Shown: piece after piece, positions 22,165 through 34,068 of the stretch | How positions within the stretch are numbered: position 1 is the stretch's first letter | How the letters are laid out: the number at the start of each line of letters is the position of its first letter | Source of the DNA: Oscheius onirici | Taxonomy: Eukaryota > Nematoda > Chromadorea > Rhabditida > Rhabditidae | NCBI GenBank assembly: GCA_932521025.1 | Contig: OW051471.1 | Coordinates: 2,914,001-2,978,000, forward strand | Reading direction: 5' to 3' | DNA length: 64,000 nucleotides | Made by a program: the position numbers and the translations under genes | Notes under the pieces: model-generated | The model's database searches: none | The model's input: the letters and a program-made list of their open reading frames with translations, nothing else | Told to the model about the DNA's origin: nothing

Positions 22165-24630
22165 TTAGACGGGACCGGGAGTCTTGAGCGTGCCGACCAC
22201 GACGGGCACAATAATGTCAAAGTGGTCCAGATCGAGCTTGAAAAAGTAGCTGCAGGTGACGAGACGGTTGGAATGGATCGAGGTTGGCGGCAAGTTAGGA
22301 GGGACGGTAAATTCAATTTCTTTAGTTTCTGGACCGGTTCCTCGAGCAGCTTTGCAGGTTCCCTGAAAGTGTCACTGTCACTGTCACTGTCAAACTGACA
22401 TGAGTCTCCACAGCCATCGTCACACTCTTCCTGTCCATCAACTTTGGATCGTAGCGATTTGTGGCAATGAAGTCGAGCTGTTGACAGAGTGAGATCAGAA
22501 CACATTCATGTTTTTCCTATAACTTTCTGCTAAAAAGTTTCTTCAATCTAACCTTGTGTCTCCGCCACCGTTTTTTCTTCCCCTTATTCTCAATGGTCAG
22601 GGTAATTTTTGTTGATTCCCCGGGCAGAATTCCTATCTCGTGTATCCTCAGGGAGGCAGAGATTGAGCCCAGTTGATGACCACAACAGCCGTGAATTGTC
22701 TCCTCTTCGTTGGCTGTAGTGGACTCTCGGAGATAAGGAGCGTCTAGGTTCAGAATGGAAAAGACAGTAAAGATTTTCTCGGCAATGAGTTCCGTGTCGT
22801 CGTCGGGAATACCCATAAAGGCTGTGCAGGTATAGCGAACGGAGCCACAGTTTTCGCGAGAGATAGTTGAGAGAACGTCGAGAGGGAGGCGGACCTGAAA
22901 GAATTCTTCTGAATAGTAAAACACCTCTTGAGAAAAATATCAAAAGAGTAGCTTTGGTTTGGAGCTGCATTGTAAGACATTTCAAATTTTTCAGACGCGC
23001 TGGTTTCCCAGGGTCTGAACTTTTCACGCACCTCAATTTAGGTATCTATTTTAAAATGCGCTACCGTCTGTGTGTGTGTGAAGCTGAGATTTGTGGCTCG
23101 TGTATTGCAAGCTTTTAGTGCGCCGCGCGCGCAACCCGGGTTCGATCCCCGCCGGAGACTATTTTTTGCTTTGTATTTTTGAATTCCAAATGATGATAGC
23201 AAGTGCGTGCATGTGTTTTTTCTTCTTTTTCATGTTTTGCACTTTTGGGACTTTTGCGAGCCGCAGGCGAGGTGTAAGTCAACGAGTCAAGTGCGAAGGC
23301 TTTTTTCGGTACTGTTGCGAGCCGAAAGCAAGATCTAAGTTTTATCCCAAGCTTGTGGCCGTGTTTTTCTTCTTCAATGAAAAGTGTGTACTGGTGCCGC
23401 GCTGACCAGCTTCAGCAAATAACAACGGACAGGTATACGAGAAGACAAGTACATTGCAGAATGCAGCGGTGGACAGAGAGAATGTGCCGAGAAATTAAGA
23501 AACAAGGCAGGACAGAGGAATAGAAGGACAGAAACATGATTGATCTGGAGAGGGATCAGATAGCAAACTCCCTTTCCCTTTCCCTAGTTGGCGTAGCACA
23601 ACTTGTGTTAGTACAAAGAACTAACAAGCACAAGTCATGAAGGCCATGCACAAAGAGTGACGAGGAAATACAGGCAAGTTTTTGCCTATCTAGCTTCTGA
23701 CCCAGTGACTACCGTACACGCTCATAATTTTTTTTTATAAATCTGGCTTCACGATTAGCCGCAGGCATATTGGGCAATCAGCCTGTTCATAAGGTCTGCT
23801 TTCTACTTGTAACAGTTTCTTTTGATTGTTAATGTGATCAAAAGGGCCCGTTTCAAAGCTGACCTGCCCTGCCAGACCACGTTTACGATCACTACAGAAT
23901 TCGAAAGATTTTTGTCCATAAAATGGTTTGACATGCCTACTCACCTGAAAGTTGATGGTGTGATTGCCCTCCAACAGATGAAAGTCTTCGTTGCAGTGAT
24001 CGACAATCGTAGTGGTCAAGTCCAGAGCCTCGTCCATGAAGGCATGTCGACTCTCGAAGACGATATCCGTCGTCTTGTTCCTCCAGCCCGTTTCAGCCAC
24101 TCCCGTAATGCGAATGATAAGTCCGGCAATTTTGACCTGTTGTACGCAGAAGACTTCAACGACGCCCTGAAAAACGTTGTGTTTGTAACAATTGTTCCGG
24201 AAGCAACATGTTCTTGACGAATGATGATGGATGACCGTGTCTTTTCTCAAAGAGAAAGGGAAAAGACCTTATTTCGTGTTAGCTGTCCAGAACAAACTAT
24301 TACCGTCTCCAATAAAGCAAAACTTCACAGCCTAAAACGACATTTTCTGTTCTGCAAAGTTGTGGAAGAAACAAGTGCCTAAACTTTGCAGAACATGAAT
24401 TTTCTGAAAAGTGTCGTTTTCAACCCGAACTGAACATAATTTAATAGTCAGCAACACTATTGGATACTAAAAAAAGATACGCAGTCAACATCATAGCTGA
24501 GCATGCAATTTTTGTATTGTAAGCAGGTAGAACGGGCAAAGGTATCACAAACCTGAATAACCTCTCCCGCATAGTAAGGCTCATCAATCGTCCTGTCGAG
24601 AGTGACATCGAACTGTTCCACCCACTTCAT
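22165..24630 (-). CDS. Arrestin-domain protein (alpha-arrestin/ARRDC type)
   Basis: Five exons (24630-24553, 24166-23945, 22894-22553, 22477-22400, 22362-22165) give 305 aa. The N-terminal arrestin fold starts MKWVEQFDVTLDRTID, EPYYAGEVIQGVVEV (strand with the conserved 'Y..GE.I.G'). It continues with GLIIRITGVAETGW, LLEGNHTINFQVRLPLDVL and SVRYTCTAFM. The C-terminal arrestin fold has IHGCCGHQLGSISASLRIHE, GILPGESTKITLTIENKG, FIATNRYDPK and IEFTVPPNLPPTS. Alpha-arrestins are adaptors for ubiquitin ligases and membrane cargo sorting; nematodes carry a large family. No PPxY motif is seen in the C-terminus. The protein ends right after the second fold (VVVGTLKTPGPV). Intron 2 (22895-23944) is long and holds repeat fragments and a tRNA-like B box. 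Intron 4 is only 37 bp. Confidence 0.85.
22955..23160. repeat. Dispersed repeat fragment plus tRNA-like B-box segment
   Basis: In arrestin intron 2, 22960-23045 is the reverse complement of a repeat also seen near 29655 and 27640 (GTGCGTGAAAAGTTCAGACC...CTGGGAAACCAG). Next to it, near 23135, AACCCGGGTTCGATCCCC is a perfect Pol III B box/T-arm. No matching 5' acceptor strand exists, so this is a truncated tRNA or SINE remnant. Confidence 0.5.
24332..24424. repeat. Small hairpin repeat in arrestin intron 1
   Basis: AAAACGACATTTTCTGTTCT and GCAAAGTT at the left pair with AACTTTGCAGAACATGAA and TTTTCTGAAAAGTGTCGTTTT at the right, around a loop near 24375. The TTCTGCAAAGTT..TTTGCAGAA core also occurs near 46560 and 53910. 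Confidence 0.7.
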
Positions 24631-27600
24631 GCTGCCTACTCATGGTGACATAAGAGAGCGGAGCTGGGAGCTTGAAAAGGGACTATTTGACCGGTATTTG
24701 ACCGGAACACTTTTGGACGAGAAGAAATCTGAAAGTCGTGGGTCCGAGAAGAAAAAAGTGCCCTGGTGGGCTAAGACAAATTAGAAGTCTTTGCAAACGT
24801 AATTAGAGCCGGAGCAGAAGACGAGAGTTTACTCGCGGAATCAAATTTTGAATGGACTTTTTGGGGGGAATTGTCGTGGAGCTGGTTTTTGGTCCAGAAG
24901 GGAAAACCGAAAGAATAGAAAGCATCTCGAAGAGGGCCAATAATTTGATTTTTGTACTAGCTGAGAAAGGCGGAGAAGACGATGGTACGACTGGACAAGC
25001 TCAATGGGACAAGGCTCCTGGTATCCGATGAGATTTCTGTACAGAAGCTTTGAACATTGAAAAGGTCAGGGTTTCATTGAATACTGTAGAAAAAGAGAGA
25101 GAGAGATACTGTAGTCTAGCAACTAGTTGTAAGAAGATACAGTCGGAAGAGGAAAGGATCTTCAAAAATCTAGCTACAAGTGTTTTTTTTACCCTACTCA
25201 AGAAGAATGCTACGAGGTTCTACGATTGCCTAAAAGTTTGCGTTTCTTCTACTGGGAAATATGACCCATGAAAGTAAAAAATGGTAATTGTTCGAGAAAC
25301 AAATTTTAAAAAAGAAACTTAACAAACTAGGAAGCAAAAACAACAATAACACGGATTACCTCTGTTCACTAGATACTGGATTGCTGAAGGGAATAAAGTC
25401 TGTTCAAAAAAAGAACGCAACAGTGACCCATAAATACTTCGCTTCGAGAACCACAAACCCCTGAAGCGCGGCAATTTACCGTTGAAAAAAATGAAGAAAT
25501 CGGTTTGCATTGTTGCAGTTTCCCCTGAAAATCAGGGGTTTGTGGTTTTCGAAGCGAAATATTTATGGGTTACTGTTGCGTTCTTTTTTTGAACAGACTT
25601 TAGTTGATTTAAAGACTCTGGTACAACTAGCGTCTTGTATAACGAGGGGAATGGAGTAAGTAGTTTACTTGGAAGAGAAAAAAAGGAGGTCAACAGGAAA
25701 TGGTTCTAATGATCTGGAACAGGAGAAGTAGCGAGATCAACAGACTGGAATTGTGAAGAGTACAAGTGGGATTGCCAAAAATGGAAAAGCAACCAAAAGT
25801 GGCGAATGGCTAGTCCAAAGACCTCCTGGATAGTTTAGTCGCAATTTTGATCTGATGCTTCTGACTCACAGGCGAAGCTTATCAGGTCAAGGTGGAATTG
25901 GACAACGAGTGTCGTACCTGACAAGATTCCCTTGTCAATGGAAAACTGCTCGACTGAATAGGCAGGAAAGGAACAGTAAACTGGAGAAGTCTATTTGCTC
26001 ATTTGGAAAATTACTGCCAAGGGGATGGGGTTACCTCGCGGTCGAGAGGCAGGATATTGGAAACTGGAGAAGCCGAGAGTCGAATTCAACATTGGGACAT
26101 TTTAAAGTCAAAACTTAACTATTTCGGACCATCGTTACTCAATGCATTACTTTTCTTATGTAAAAGTCATTTTAACACACGTGGCTGAAAGGAAAGAGAA
26201 TCGAAAGTGGGGCTAACAAGCGTTCAAACAACTTGGACAGTGGAGGAAGAAACGTGACAGCTGACAACTCGGAGGCATTCCAGAGACGTGTCTCTGACTA
26301 ATTGTCAAAGTCGTTATGAGACGTCGTTAGGGTGGGAATAAAAGCTCAAAGAGTGTGGTGTAATGTAGTGAGATTGGATGCGAAGATGTGGATCTTACAG
26401 AACCTGAATGTGTACTCGAAAGATTTCTGTCTAGAAATTTGTGACAGTGCAGGTCTCACCAAAACCTCCAGTCGCCTGAACCTTCTCACGCTTAGTACCT
26501 TTATTTTTCCAATACACTTGTGTTGTTATTCTTGAGACAAGGCTGTTATAAAATCGGTGAAGAAAGAGAGAACGGCCTTGGTGAAGACAGAAGACAGAAG
26601 GTGGAGAGAATTGGTGATCCTGAGTGAATCAGAAAGACCGGCATGAAAATGTAGAAAAGTTAATAGAAAGATTGGAGGGATTAATGCTTTGGATGATGGA
26701 AGAAAGCAAAACGTTTTTACCAAACTGTAAAATGCCTGCATTTGCCTTATAGTTTATTCGTCAGAAACCTTCACAACGTATTCTTACAAAGACAAATGGT
26801 GGCGAGATCAATTGATACAGATGTAACCTGCTAACGTCAGTCCAGTGGAAGTAACCGAATTGAATGGTTATGAGCGCTCTTCATGTTCGCTGACTATCAG
26901 TCACCGAACACGGAAAACTGAAAGAAATTGTGAGTACACAACGCTCGCCTTTTACACTGGGTCTTGCAGTTCGAAGGACTCGCGGTTCTTGATGAGCTTT
27001 CTGTGATACCTTTTGAATGTTTTGAACTAGTAGCACATTCTACCTGCCTAACTCTTTTGTAAGATTATTGAAAATCTTATAGTTGCTAGACGAACTATGG
27101 AAAAGTGTGACAATCGTCAAATGTAAAGGTGTCTTTCTGGTCGTTCAAGCATCGGTCGACATTTGTCGCAAACTGTCCCATACTTCAACAAAAAAAGAGG
27201 TTGTACCAATTACATTAAAGACGACTAATGGCTCTTGTCTTCATGACCCCTAAAAACGAGCGGAAGAGAACACGATGAGTTCTGTTCTAGGGGTTCCTTC
27301 CTCTCCCCAGCCTCCGGCTCCCTAGACGCCATTTTGGGCGCCGAAAGCTTTTATTGGACGCCCCCGGACACATCAACAGAGACATACGAGCCCTCTTGAT
27401 TCTGATTGTAGAAAAGAGAAGGATTTGACGAGTTTGGAGACAAAAGAATGATGAAAATTGGGTTGATGATGGGAATGTGACAGGCCGGTGACAAAAGATC
27501 GAAAGACTCAAGAATAGTCACTTTTTGAAGAAAAATCAATTACTAATCTTTAGACGGCAAAACCGAAGAATTGAGACAGTAAATCAAAAGAAACAGTCGT

Positions 27601-28682
27601 TTTGAACAGTATTATAGTACCATTCCCGTGAAAAAAGATCAGAGCACTGGGAAACCAGTTGGTTTAAGAATTTTTGGGAAATCCTCCCTTGTGGAGGATA
27701 ACTACAAATTGAAAAGTTGTGAAATAATTTTACTTTTGTTTACTGCGGGAGAACAGAGTTGTAAAAATAGGTTACTTTTTTCCTCTAAAAAGGTTTTAGA
27801 ACTTCAATTTGCAGCTGAATCTACATACAGAACAACAGAGTCAATGCATTCTTTGGGCTAAAGAGAGTAAGCCGTTTTGCTGCTCCTTCATGATATTTGG
27901 ATAGTGAGACAGGATAAAAGATATTTTGGTTGTCTGAACAAGCGGATCTCTTCTCTAGTCTTTGTTCAAGATTTCAAGCTGTTACACATTCAAAGAAGCA
28001 TTCAAAATGATTAAACTTAAGCAGATCGTCTACCACTTTAACTTTTCCAAAGCCGCTCAAGTTATTCGCACCAGGACGAAGGCTTGGGCAGTATTCAAGT
28101 TAGATGGAAAATACCGGAGAAAAAAGTGATAAAGGGAAGAATATGTGAAGATCGGAGAGCTCTCACTCATTCTCCCCCTAGTTCTTCTTTTCTCTCTTCT
28201 CTTATACGGCGTATTGACTCCTGTGTCCCTAGAGACCGTGCGCTCCTTGACAAGGCAAGACGCGCGCTTCGGCTCAAAGACTCGACGAGCAACATTCCCG
28301 TGAAAAGAGATCCAGAGATTTATATCTGATTCAGAATCCTGAATCCTTTGGCGGCAGCTGAGAATGTCTCCACAGGGAACTTTAAAAAAAGTTAATGGCT
28401 TTAGGAAACAGAAATCAGACAATTTCATTATCTTTGCAATCACAAAAGGATTCGAATTGGCCGCTGAGGCAGATGCCTCTGTCCCAATACGCATCTACTC
28501 GATCGATGGACCAGAACCTGAAATTGGGTGTTTTGGGATTGAAAAATTTCTGGTTTTCAAAAGATGTCAGAATGAGAGGACAGGGACAGAATTCTGGTTA
28601 CTTAAACGAGTAAAAACACGTTAGATAACTGGACAAACTCTAGAAGCCAGATAAGCACAGTTTGGGGATGGTAGTCAAGAGC
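24631..28682. other. About 4 kb without a recognisable gene
   Basis: Short overlapping open frames occur on both strands but none has family motifs, consistent splice joins or biased codon use. It holds a MITE at 25395-25607, a copy of the CTGGGAAACCAG repeat near 27640, and scattered TACTGTA motifs. It lies between the 5' end of the arrestin gene and the 3' end of the DUF229 gene. Confidence 0.5.
25395..25607. repeat. MITE with about 70-bp inverted repeats
   Basis: AAAGTCTGTTCAAAAAAAGA at the left is the complement of TCTTTTTTTGAACAGACTTT at the right. The pairing continues through CGCAACAGT, ACCCATAAATA and CGCTTCG to CCACAAACCCCTGA. A partial copy of the same end (AAAGTCTGTTCAAAAAAGAA) is in the RBM39 intron near 16318. 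Confidence 0.9.
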
Positions 28683-31600
28683 CTAACAGGATTCGTTAAA
28701 CTCCGGACAATAGAAAGACTCACAGAAAACTTGGCCTTCGAATTTCGCTCTGACTATGATCTTCATTGCTCCCGTATCTTTCACTGGTATACGCCAGATT
28801 CGACTCGACCTGAAAACTAGTTTGTTCTACTCTTTTGGAATACACAATGCTTTATCACATTTCTACAAGTTGCACTTCTTTGTCAGATTAAACTCCACGA
28901 GCTTTCGATTAGCGTCATCAATCAGAGCTTTTCCAGCTTGTTTGGATGTCTCCGAGTTTCTGAAAATTTCCTACTTTTTAGGATAAGAGCTAAATTAACG
29001 GTAACCTGATCAACACTCCAAGTCAGATTACTGTAAATTGGAGTCCTATCTTAAAACTTGTCCAGACCTTGGTTTTAATTTAACAATTTTGCGCAAGCGT
29101 AAAAATGACAGTAACCTGACCAAATTGGCTCCGAGGAAGACAAAACGGTACTTTTCATTCGTTTGTTTACCGAAGCCAGGTTACTGTATTTATCTCGTTT
29201 ATCCTAAAATGGACATACACATCCAGTGATTGTTGCTTGTACTGACAGATACAGTAACTGAATGGAATAGGTAATGTCAGACAACTCCTTTCTCCCTCGA
29301 AATGTCGGAAAAAGCTGTTCCCCTTCTCTCCTGCTATGGTCGTTTGAGTATGGTCAGAGAATTTCTGGTTTCCTCAATTCTTTCGGAACCGACATGATCA
29401 GCATTGGATTGTTCGCGTCCACTTGGCCGAGATTAGCCCAACCAAGTTTTGAGGTTCGGCTGCCGTGATCCGAGGTGATGATCACGAACGAGTCGTCCAT
29501 CTTAAAACATGTGAAATCACTCGTATTAATCGTTTTGAGCAGCACCGCAATTGATCAGTCGGACCAAGTCTCGCGCCCGTATTGTCTCGTCACCCTTTGT
29601 GCATGGCCTTTCCGACGTTCGCCTGGTTTTTTTGTACTATAGTACTTAGTTTGAGGTGCGTAAAAAGTTCAGACCACTGGAAAACCAGCTGGATTGAGAA
29701 ATTTTGGAAAGTCTTCCCTTGTGGAGGACGGAAAACAGAAAAAAGACAATTTTGATATAGCGCGTGCCAAATCTTCACCTTACTTATTTTTATTTGTCGA
29801 GAATTTGCGTACGCGCGGCCAAGCTATTTTATTCGAATTTCCACTGGATTTTTCGTACGCAACTTCGAAGTACGTAAGGTGAAGGTTTGGCACGCGCTAT
29901 AAAAGAGCGTTTTCGCAATGAGAATCCCGTGAAAACTTCACAGAACTGTTTTTATATTGACCTTTTCACCGAAACTAGCTCCAGAGAAACTTTTGAAGTT
30001 TGGGACGAGCCTTGGTTTATTTTTGAATAGGTCTTGCTGGGGTAACAGTGAGCTACCACAATATGAATGATCAACATAACTCACAGTTTTCCTGTGTCTG
30101 ATGAAGAAAGACAAGAAATCCACGTCCATTATCATCAGAGCCTCATTGTAATCATGAACCAGTTCTGTCATCCATGTGAGAGAAAATTTTGGTGCTGCTG
30201 AAGATTCGATTCATTATCAGACCAAGGGACAAACTCACACGAGTATGACCGTATGAACTGCTCCAGGTACTTTAGAACTTCCCTGTGGAGAAAGAGACAG
30301 TTCTTCCCGTAGTAATTTTCTTTCTGTTGAAGCAAAAAGGTCTGTTCAATGAAGGCTCTGAAAGAGTAAAGTTTTCCGCCCAAATTACTCATTCGAATGG
30401 TCCACAATCGAGTTGTTCCAGCCATGACAATTCGGATAGTTTAGTACTCCAACACGCCAGTCATCTGTGTGGAAAGTTCTGAAAGCAAAAGTATTACCTT
30501 TCAGATAGCTGGACTCATACAGTATACAGAAGTACCGTGTCCCCAAAAGTCGAAAGATATGATTGCGCACCAACTCTTTATCGTTGTTGTCGATACACAG
30601 TCGTTTTTGACTCTTGCTGCGTATCGAATCATGTGATTAAGAGTTGGTGCGCAGCGTGCAACTTCCGGGTATTTGGTACTTTTGCATATTCGCTGTCGGG
30701 ATTACTGTCTTCTTCTTATTGTATCGTAGTCATATCTGAAGTGTCTTCGAGTGCGCACCGACGGTAGCTCTGCTCCAGGTGAATACAGTCAAGTCTGAGG
30801 GTTCTATTGCTTCTACTAGTCTTCAATCTCTTCAACGGAACCAGTAGAGGGGAAGTCTTTTCAGATATCTCTACCACACCGTAGTTCATTTCCGTGTCAG
30901 CGTGGCTTTACCAGAGAAGTGTCCTGTAGTACAGGTAGTCAAGTATACGCCCTTCTAGAAGATGCAATTCAGATCAAGGGAAGCTACTGGTTTCTAATCT
31001 CAACCCAGCGGCAAAGGTTAGAACAGTGGTAAGTTTGGGTGAAGTGTCTTGAAGAAGGCGAAACTCCTTCTCTCTTACAATCACTAAGTTTGTAGCAAAA
31101 CAATTAAAACTTACAAATACAAATTCCTAAAACTTTTTTTTTTCGTTAGAATGTTTTAGAACTAAACTTTTTGTAGGTGTTCTGATGTAATTAGTTTGAA
31201 AACTTGTTTCAGAGGTACTTGCCAGTAGCTATCGGAAACCTGTCGTGCTGTACGAAAATATCCAGTTTGCAAATTGTAGAAGTGTGGAATGAACTATAAA
31301 CCAATCGGGAGAGGTTAAAAAAGAATCGAATAGTTCGAAGCGATAGATGTCTCAACTCGTAACTCACCCATGAAAAGAGCCATTGCATTCGGACGACTGT
31401 TGACCCCGTTCTTGTTCAAGTAAGGAAAACGAACAGCTTGCATAGACTTTCTCATAAAGCTCATAGTCTGAGTCAACACCCTAAACTTTTCAAAACGACT
31501 ACCAAAACAAAAACCCACCTGTCTGCTGCAGTATTGGACACAGAGTCTAGAATGAAAACATAGACGCCGTACTGTTTTCTACCGTAGGTCTTCCTAAACA

Positions 31601-32496
31601 AGAGTTTTATCGATACTGAGAGAATGATTACGTTTTTGGAGGTGGTTCTTTTAGAGGGTTCAAGTGACTGTGGAGCATTGTGTAGGTCACAAACTTTGTA
31701 GATAACTGGGTGCCTGGATTGCAGAGAACCTGGAAGATTTGAAGTTTGGCAGTTGTCAAGTGAGCACAGGAACTGATACATCACTCAAATACTCACAATC
31801 ACTTTGTATACCAAACCTTGGCAGCTTATGAAAACTGGCTTATGCGACAATAGTAAATGAGTAAATTGGCAATGACACAACAACAGATGGGCATAACCAT
31901 CGTTGACTGTTAGCAACCAAATTGAGAGATTGGGGTAACTTTCTTTCCACTCCGGTTTCTATAACTACTGCCTATCCAGGCCTTTTATTACTTTCCCAGA
32001 CGTTATTAGGTTTGACCGTTTAGATCCGTAACTGACCTCAAGGAACTCGCAATTAAAACTAGTCCAATCGTTTTTCAAGACAGTCCACTTATCCACGTGA
32101 TTCTTAAGTTTCGACTCTTTCTGGAAGCATCTGAATCGAACATACTATCGCTAACGAAATAGATCTAACCTCGCTCCGCAAGACTCATTCTTCTGGAATT
32201 TTAACTTCAAGATTCCAAACTCATAAGTGGATCTGACGACAAAGTTCTTGTCGCAGCTCTTGTATTTTCTCTCGGCGTCAAGGATCAAGTTTTGGAAGGG
32301 GACAGTCATGAAATCCAGTGCGATAACTGAATTCTGAACAACCTGTACTATTCCAGGCTCTTGCCCACTTACCAGAGGTTTCAGACGATATATTGAGCGA
32401 GATGAAGTCAGTCAAAATGTACAGAATAGAGACAAAGAGACTGATTGAGAGAATTTGGTTGAGCAGAGCACGGCTCAGTCGAAAGTGATTGACCAT
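28683..32496 (-). CDS. DUF229-family protein (alkaline-phosphatase/sulfatase-like fold)
   Basis: The gene runs from ATG at 32496 to a stop near 28683 in roughly ten exons; some joins are uncertain. An N-terminal signal anchor (ILSISLFVSILYILTDF) is followed by a cysteine-bearing region (KSCDKNF, NESCGAR|CFQKESKLK, FNCEFLEV). The phosphatase-like core has YGVYVFILDSVSNTA, VRFPYLNKNGVNSRPNAM, FHTDDWRV, LHREVLKYLEQFI, MTELVHDYNEALMIMDVDF, DDSFVIITSDHGSR and ANNPMLIMSVPKELR. The C-terminal part contains TSKQAGKALIDDANRKL and TKKCNL. DUF229 (PF02995) proteins are much expanded in nematodes and are predicted extracellular or type II membrane proteins of unknown substrate. Near 32278 the family motif CPLPKLDP sits in a different frame from the downstream exon, and a splice acceptor 7 nt further on keeps the message open. 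Introns contain MITE-like repeats. Confidence 0.75.
29645..29906. repeat. Repeat block with hairpin MITE in a DUF229 intron
   Basis: 29754-29906 is an inverted repeat: TATAGCGCGTGCCAAATCTT, CACCTTAC against GTAAGGTGAAGGTTTGGCAC, GCGCTATA. In front of it (29655-29735) lies the GTGCGTAAAAAGTTCAGACC...CTTGTGGAGGA repeat shared with 27625-27705 and, inverted, 22960-23045. Confidence 0.8.
30570..30656. repeat. Hairpin repeat
   Basis: TGCGCACCAACTCTTTATCG and TCGATAC pair with GTATCGAATC and TTAAGAGTTGGTGCGCA across a short loop. It lies between exons of the DUF229 gene. Confidence 0.75.
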
Positions 32497-32848
32497 TTAG
32501 GGAGATCTGACGGAAGAGAGTCTAGACTTGTAACAGACTTTCTCTCACACGCACCAAATCTCATTCGGAAGCAGCGATTGAGCAGAGATGTGAGAACACG
32601 ACCAATGCTCTATAATATCCAGTTGCTGTTGATAAAACCTGGGGCAAACCTGTCTGTGCATTTGAAAATTATATATACAGTACATCAAAATTGTGATTAA
32701 ATCTTTCTGCCATTTTATCAGTGCGAAATCCTGATGAGAAAAGGCCAAAACATGTGAAAGATAGGTGTCAATTTCTCCTATTTCGGCAGTTTATCAGCTC
32801 CTGTCACCTGACTCTTATAGCAAATTTCTCATTTCTCACTCCTCTGAG

Positions 32849-32855
32849 TATAAAT
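32849..32855 (+). promoter_or_regulatory. TATA box of cysteine-rich peptide gene 2
   Basis: TATAAAT in GAGTATAAATATCAGC lies 94 bp before the ATG at 32943, a layout matching the paralogous gene at 21905. Confidence 0.6.
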
Positions 32856-32942
32856 ATCAGCTGTACTTCAGCAACGTCTCTCCTTCTGTCTTCTTTTTGT
32901 ATCTTTTCCTTCCTTTCGAATTTCAAAAATGTTCTTCAGAAA

Positions 32943-33071
32943 ATGGTAAGGCCCAGCTACTGTTCCAAGTGCGGAGCGCCTCAAGGATGCATTAGGCTGC
33001 CCTGTGGATGCAATGCTCCTCTGGTTTCTCTCCCTCCGGCCTTTACTCCTCCCAAGTTCTGGCCGTTCTAG
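32943..33071 (+). CDS. Short cysteine-rich peptide 2 (42 aa), paralogue of 21905-22036
   Basis: The frame from ATG at 32943 encodes 42 aa with the core YCSKCGAPQGCIRLPCGC and a proline-rich, aromatic tail ending in FWPF before a TAG stop. Cysteine spacing is identical to the copy 11 kb away, and both end in WPF. The frame is also open upstream of this ATG, but the shared sequence begins at the ATG, so this start is preferred. Promoter-proximal sequence (CT-rich leader after a TATA box) is also similar. No signal peptide is seen. It is separated from copy 1 by the arrestin and DUF229 genes, so the duplication is dispersed rather than tandem. Function unknown. Confidence 0.7.
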   Translation: MVRPSYCSKCGAPQGCIRLPCGCNAPLVSLPPAFTPPKFWPF

Positions 33072-33393
33072 GGAGGTTCAAGAAGCTGTATCAATCAGAT
33101 GCATACTCACAAGCTATAAACTATTCTACCTATATCGTACTCATTGTCAGAAATAAAGATGATTTTATTCAACAAGGACATGAGATAAGAGAACTCTATT
33201 TGTCAGGGGAAGATGAGATCGGGCATTCCAGGAGTAGTTATTTTTGCCAGCGAAACGATAATCCGATAAGACATTTCGTGGACCAATTTTCCATTCGAGC
33301 AGTACAATTGGAGTCCGTTTTCAGGACAATAGGAATAAGATGAGTATTGATCATTGTACCTAAATCTCATTTGACTACATACATTTTAATCTC

Positions 33394-34068
33394 TTACAAT
33401 TGACATCCGGTTGTGTTCCTAAAGTAGAAAGTTATTCGGTGCGAGTTCTTCTGATAATTGTCCTTTGTGTATACCTTATCCATCCCAACGAATATCTCCA
33501 CTTTGTAGGCTTGAATTGGAGCATCGGCAACATTCGAATAAGATAAGCTTATGTACTTGTAGGGGAGAACAGGCTTCAGGCATTCAGTATAGGGATCTTA
33601 ATTACGCGTTTTTATTGGTTCTCATTCTCACCCTTCCATTTTAAAAGTAATTCTGTAGGATTAACAACTCCACACTGCGTAGACTCTCGATCTTTTTCCA
33701 CCATAGCATCTGTCGACAGAAAATTGTAGAATGAAAACTTTACATAAGTATTAACTCCATAGAAACAAGTTGCAGAAGCATTGCTGCAGGGAAAATATTT
33801 GAATATTATCAGACTAACTCGAAAATGTTGCACAAGTAGTCAGCTGCACAGTGCTGTAGTGTACATCCAGATACCTTCACATGCGAGTCAAGAGCGTATC
33901 CGGGAGTCATTCGATAGAAGTATACATGATCTGGAGGAGCTGCTGTGGAAAGTGGGGGGAAGTTCAGCCTTTTGGCCGCTTATCTCTACCGAAAACAGAA
34001 CCAGAAGAAGGAAGAACATGGCCGTCTGGACCGGACTCCACGGTATGAGCGTTTCCAAGCGGCTCCAT
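33394..34068 (-). CDS. Unrecognised small, possibly secreted, protein
   Basis: Exons joined by phase encode VYFYRMTPGYALDSHVKVSG, then ASATCFYGVNTYVKFSFYN, ESTQCGVVNPTELLLKWK, YTECLKPVLPYKYISLSYSN, QAYKVEIFVGMDK and a last exon HRITFYFRNTTGCQL before TAA at 33394. About five cysteines and alternating hydrophobic residues suggest a beta-rich extracellular domain. The 5' end is ambiguous. An ATG at 34019 would give a good signal peptide (MFFLLLVLFSVEISGQK), but its frame does not splice simply to the rest. An ATG at 34068 (MEPLGNAHTV) splices in phase but lacks a signal. I do not recognise the family. It lies between the second peptide gene and the receptor gene. Confidence 0.4.

Noticed and set aside
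23090..23165. Possible tRNA gene from the T-arm GGTTCGATCCC
   Set aside because: Only the B-box half is present; no acceptor-stem partner or anticodon arm can be folded.
27287..28494. Minus-strand frames (74, 62 and 145 codons) in the 27-28.5 kb region
   Set aside because: No recognisable motif, inconsistent frames and low-complexity composition.
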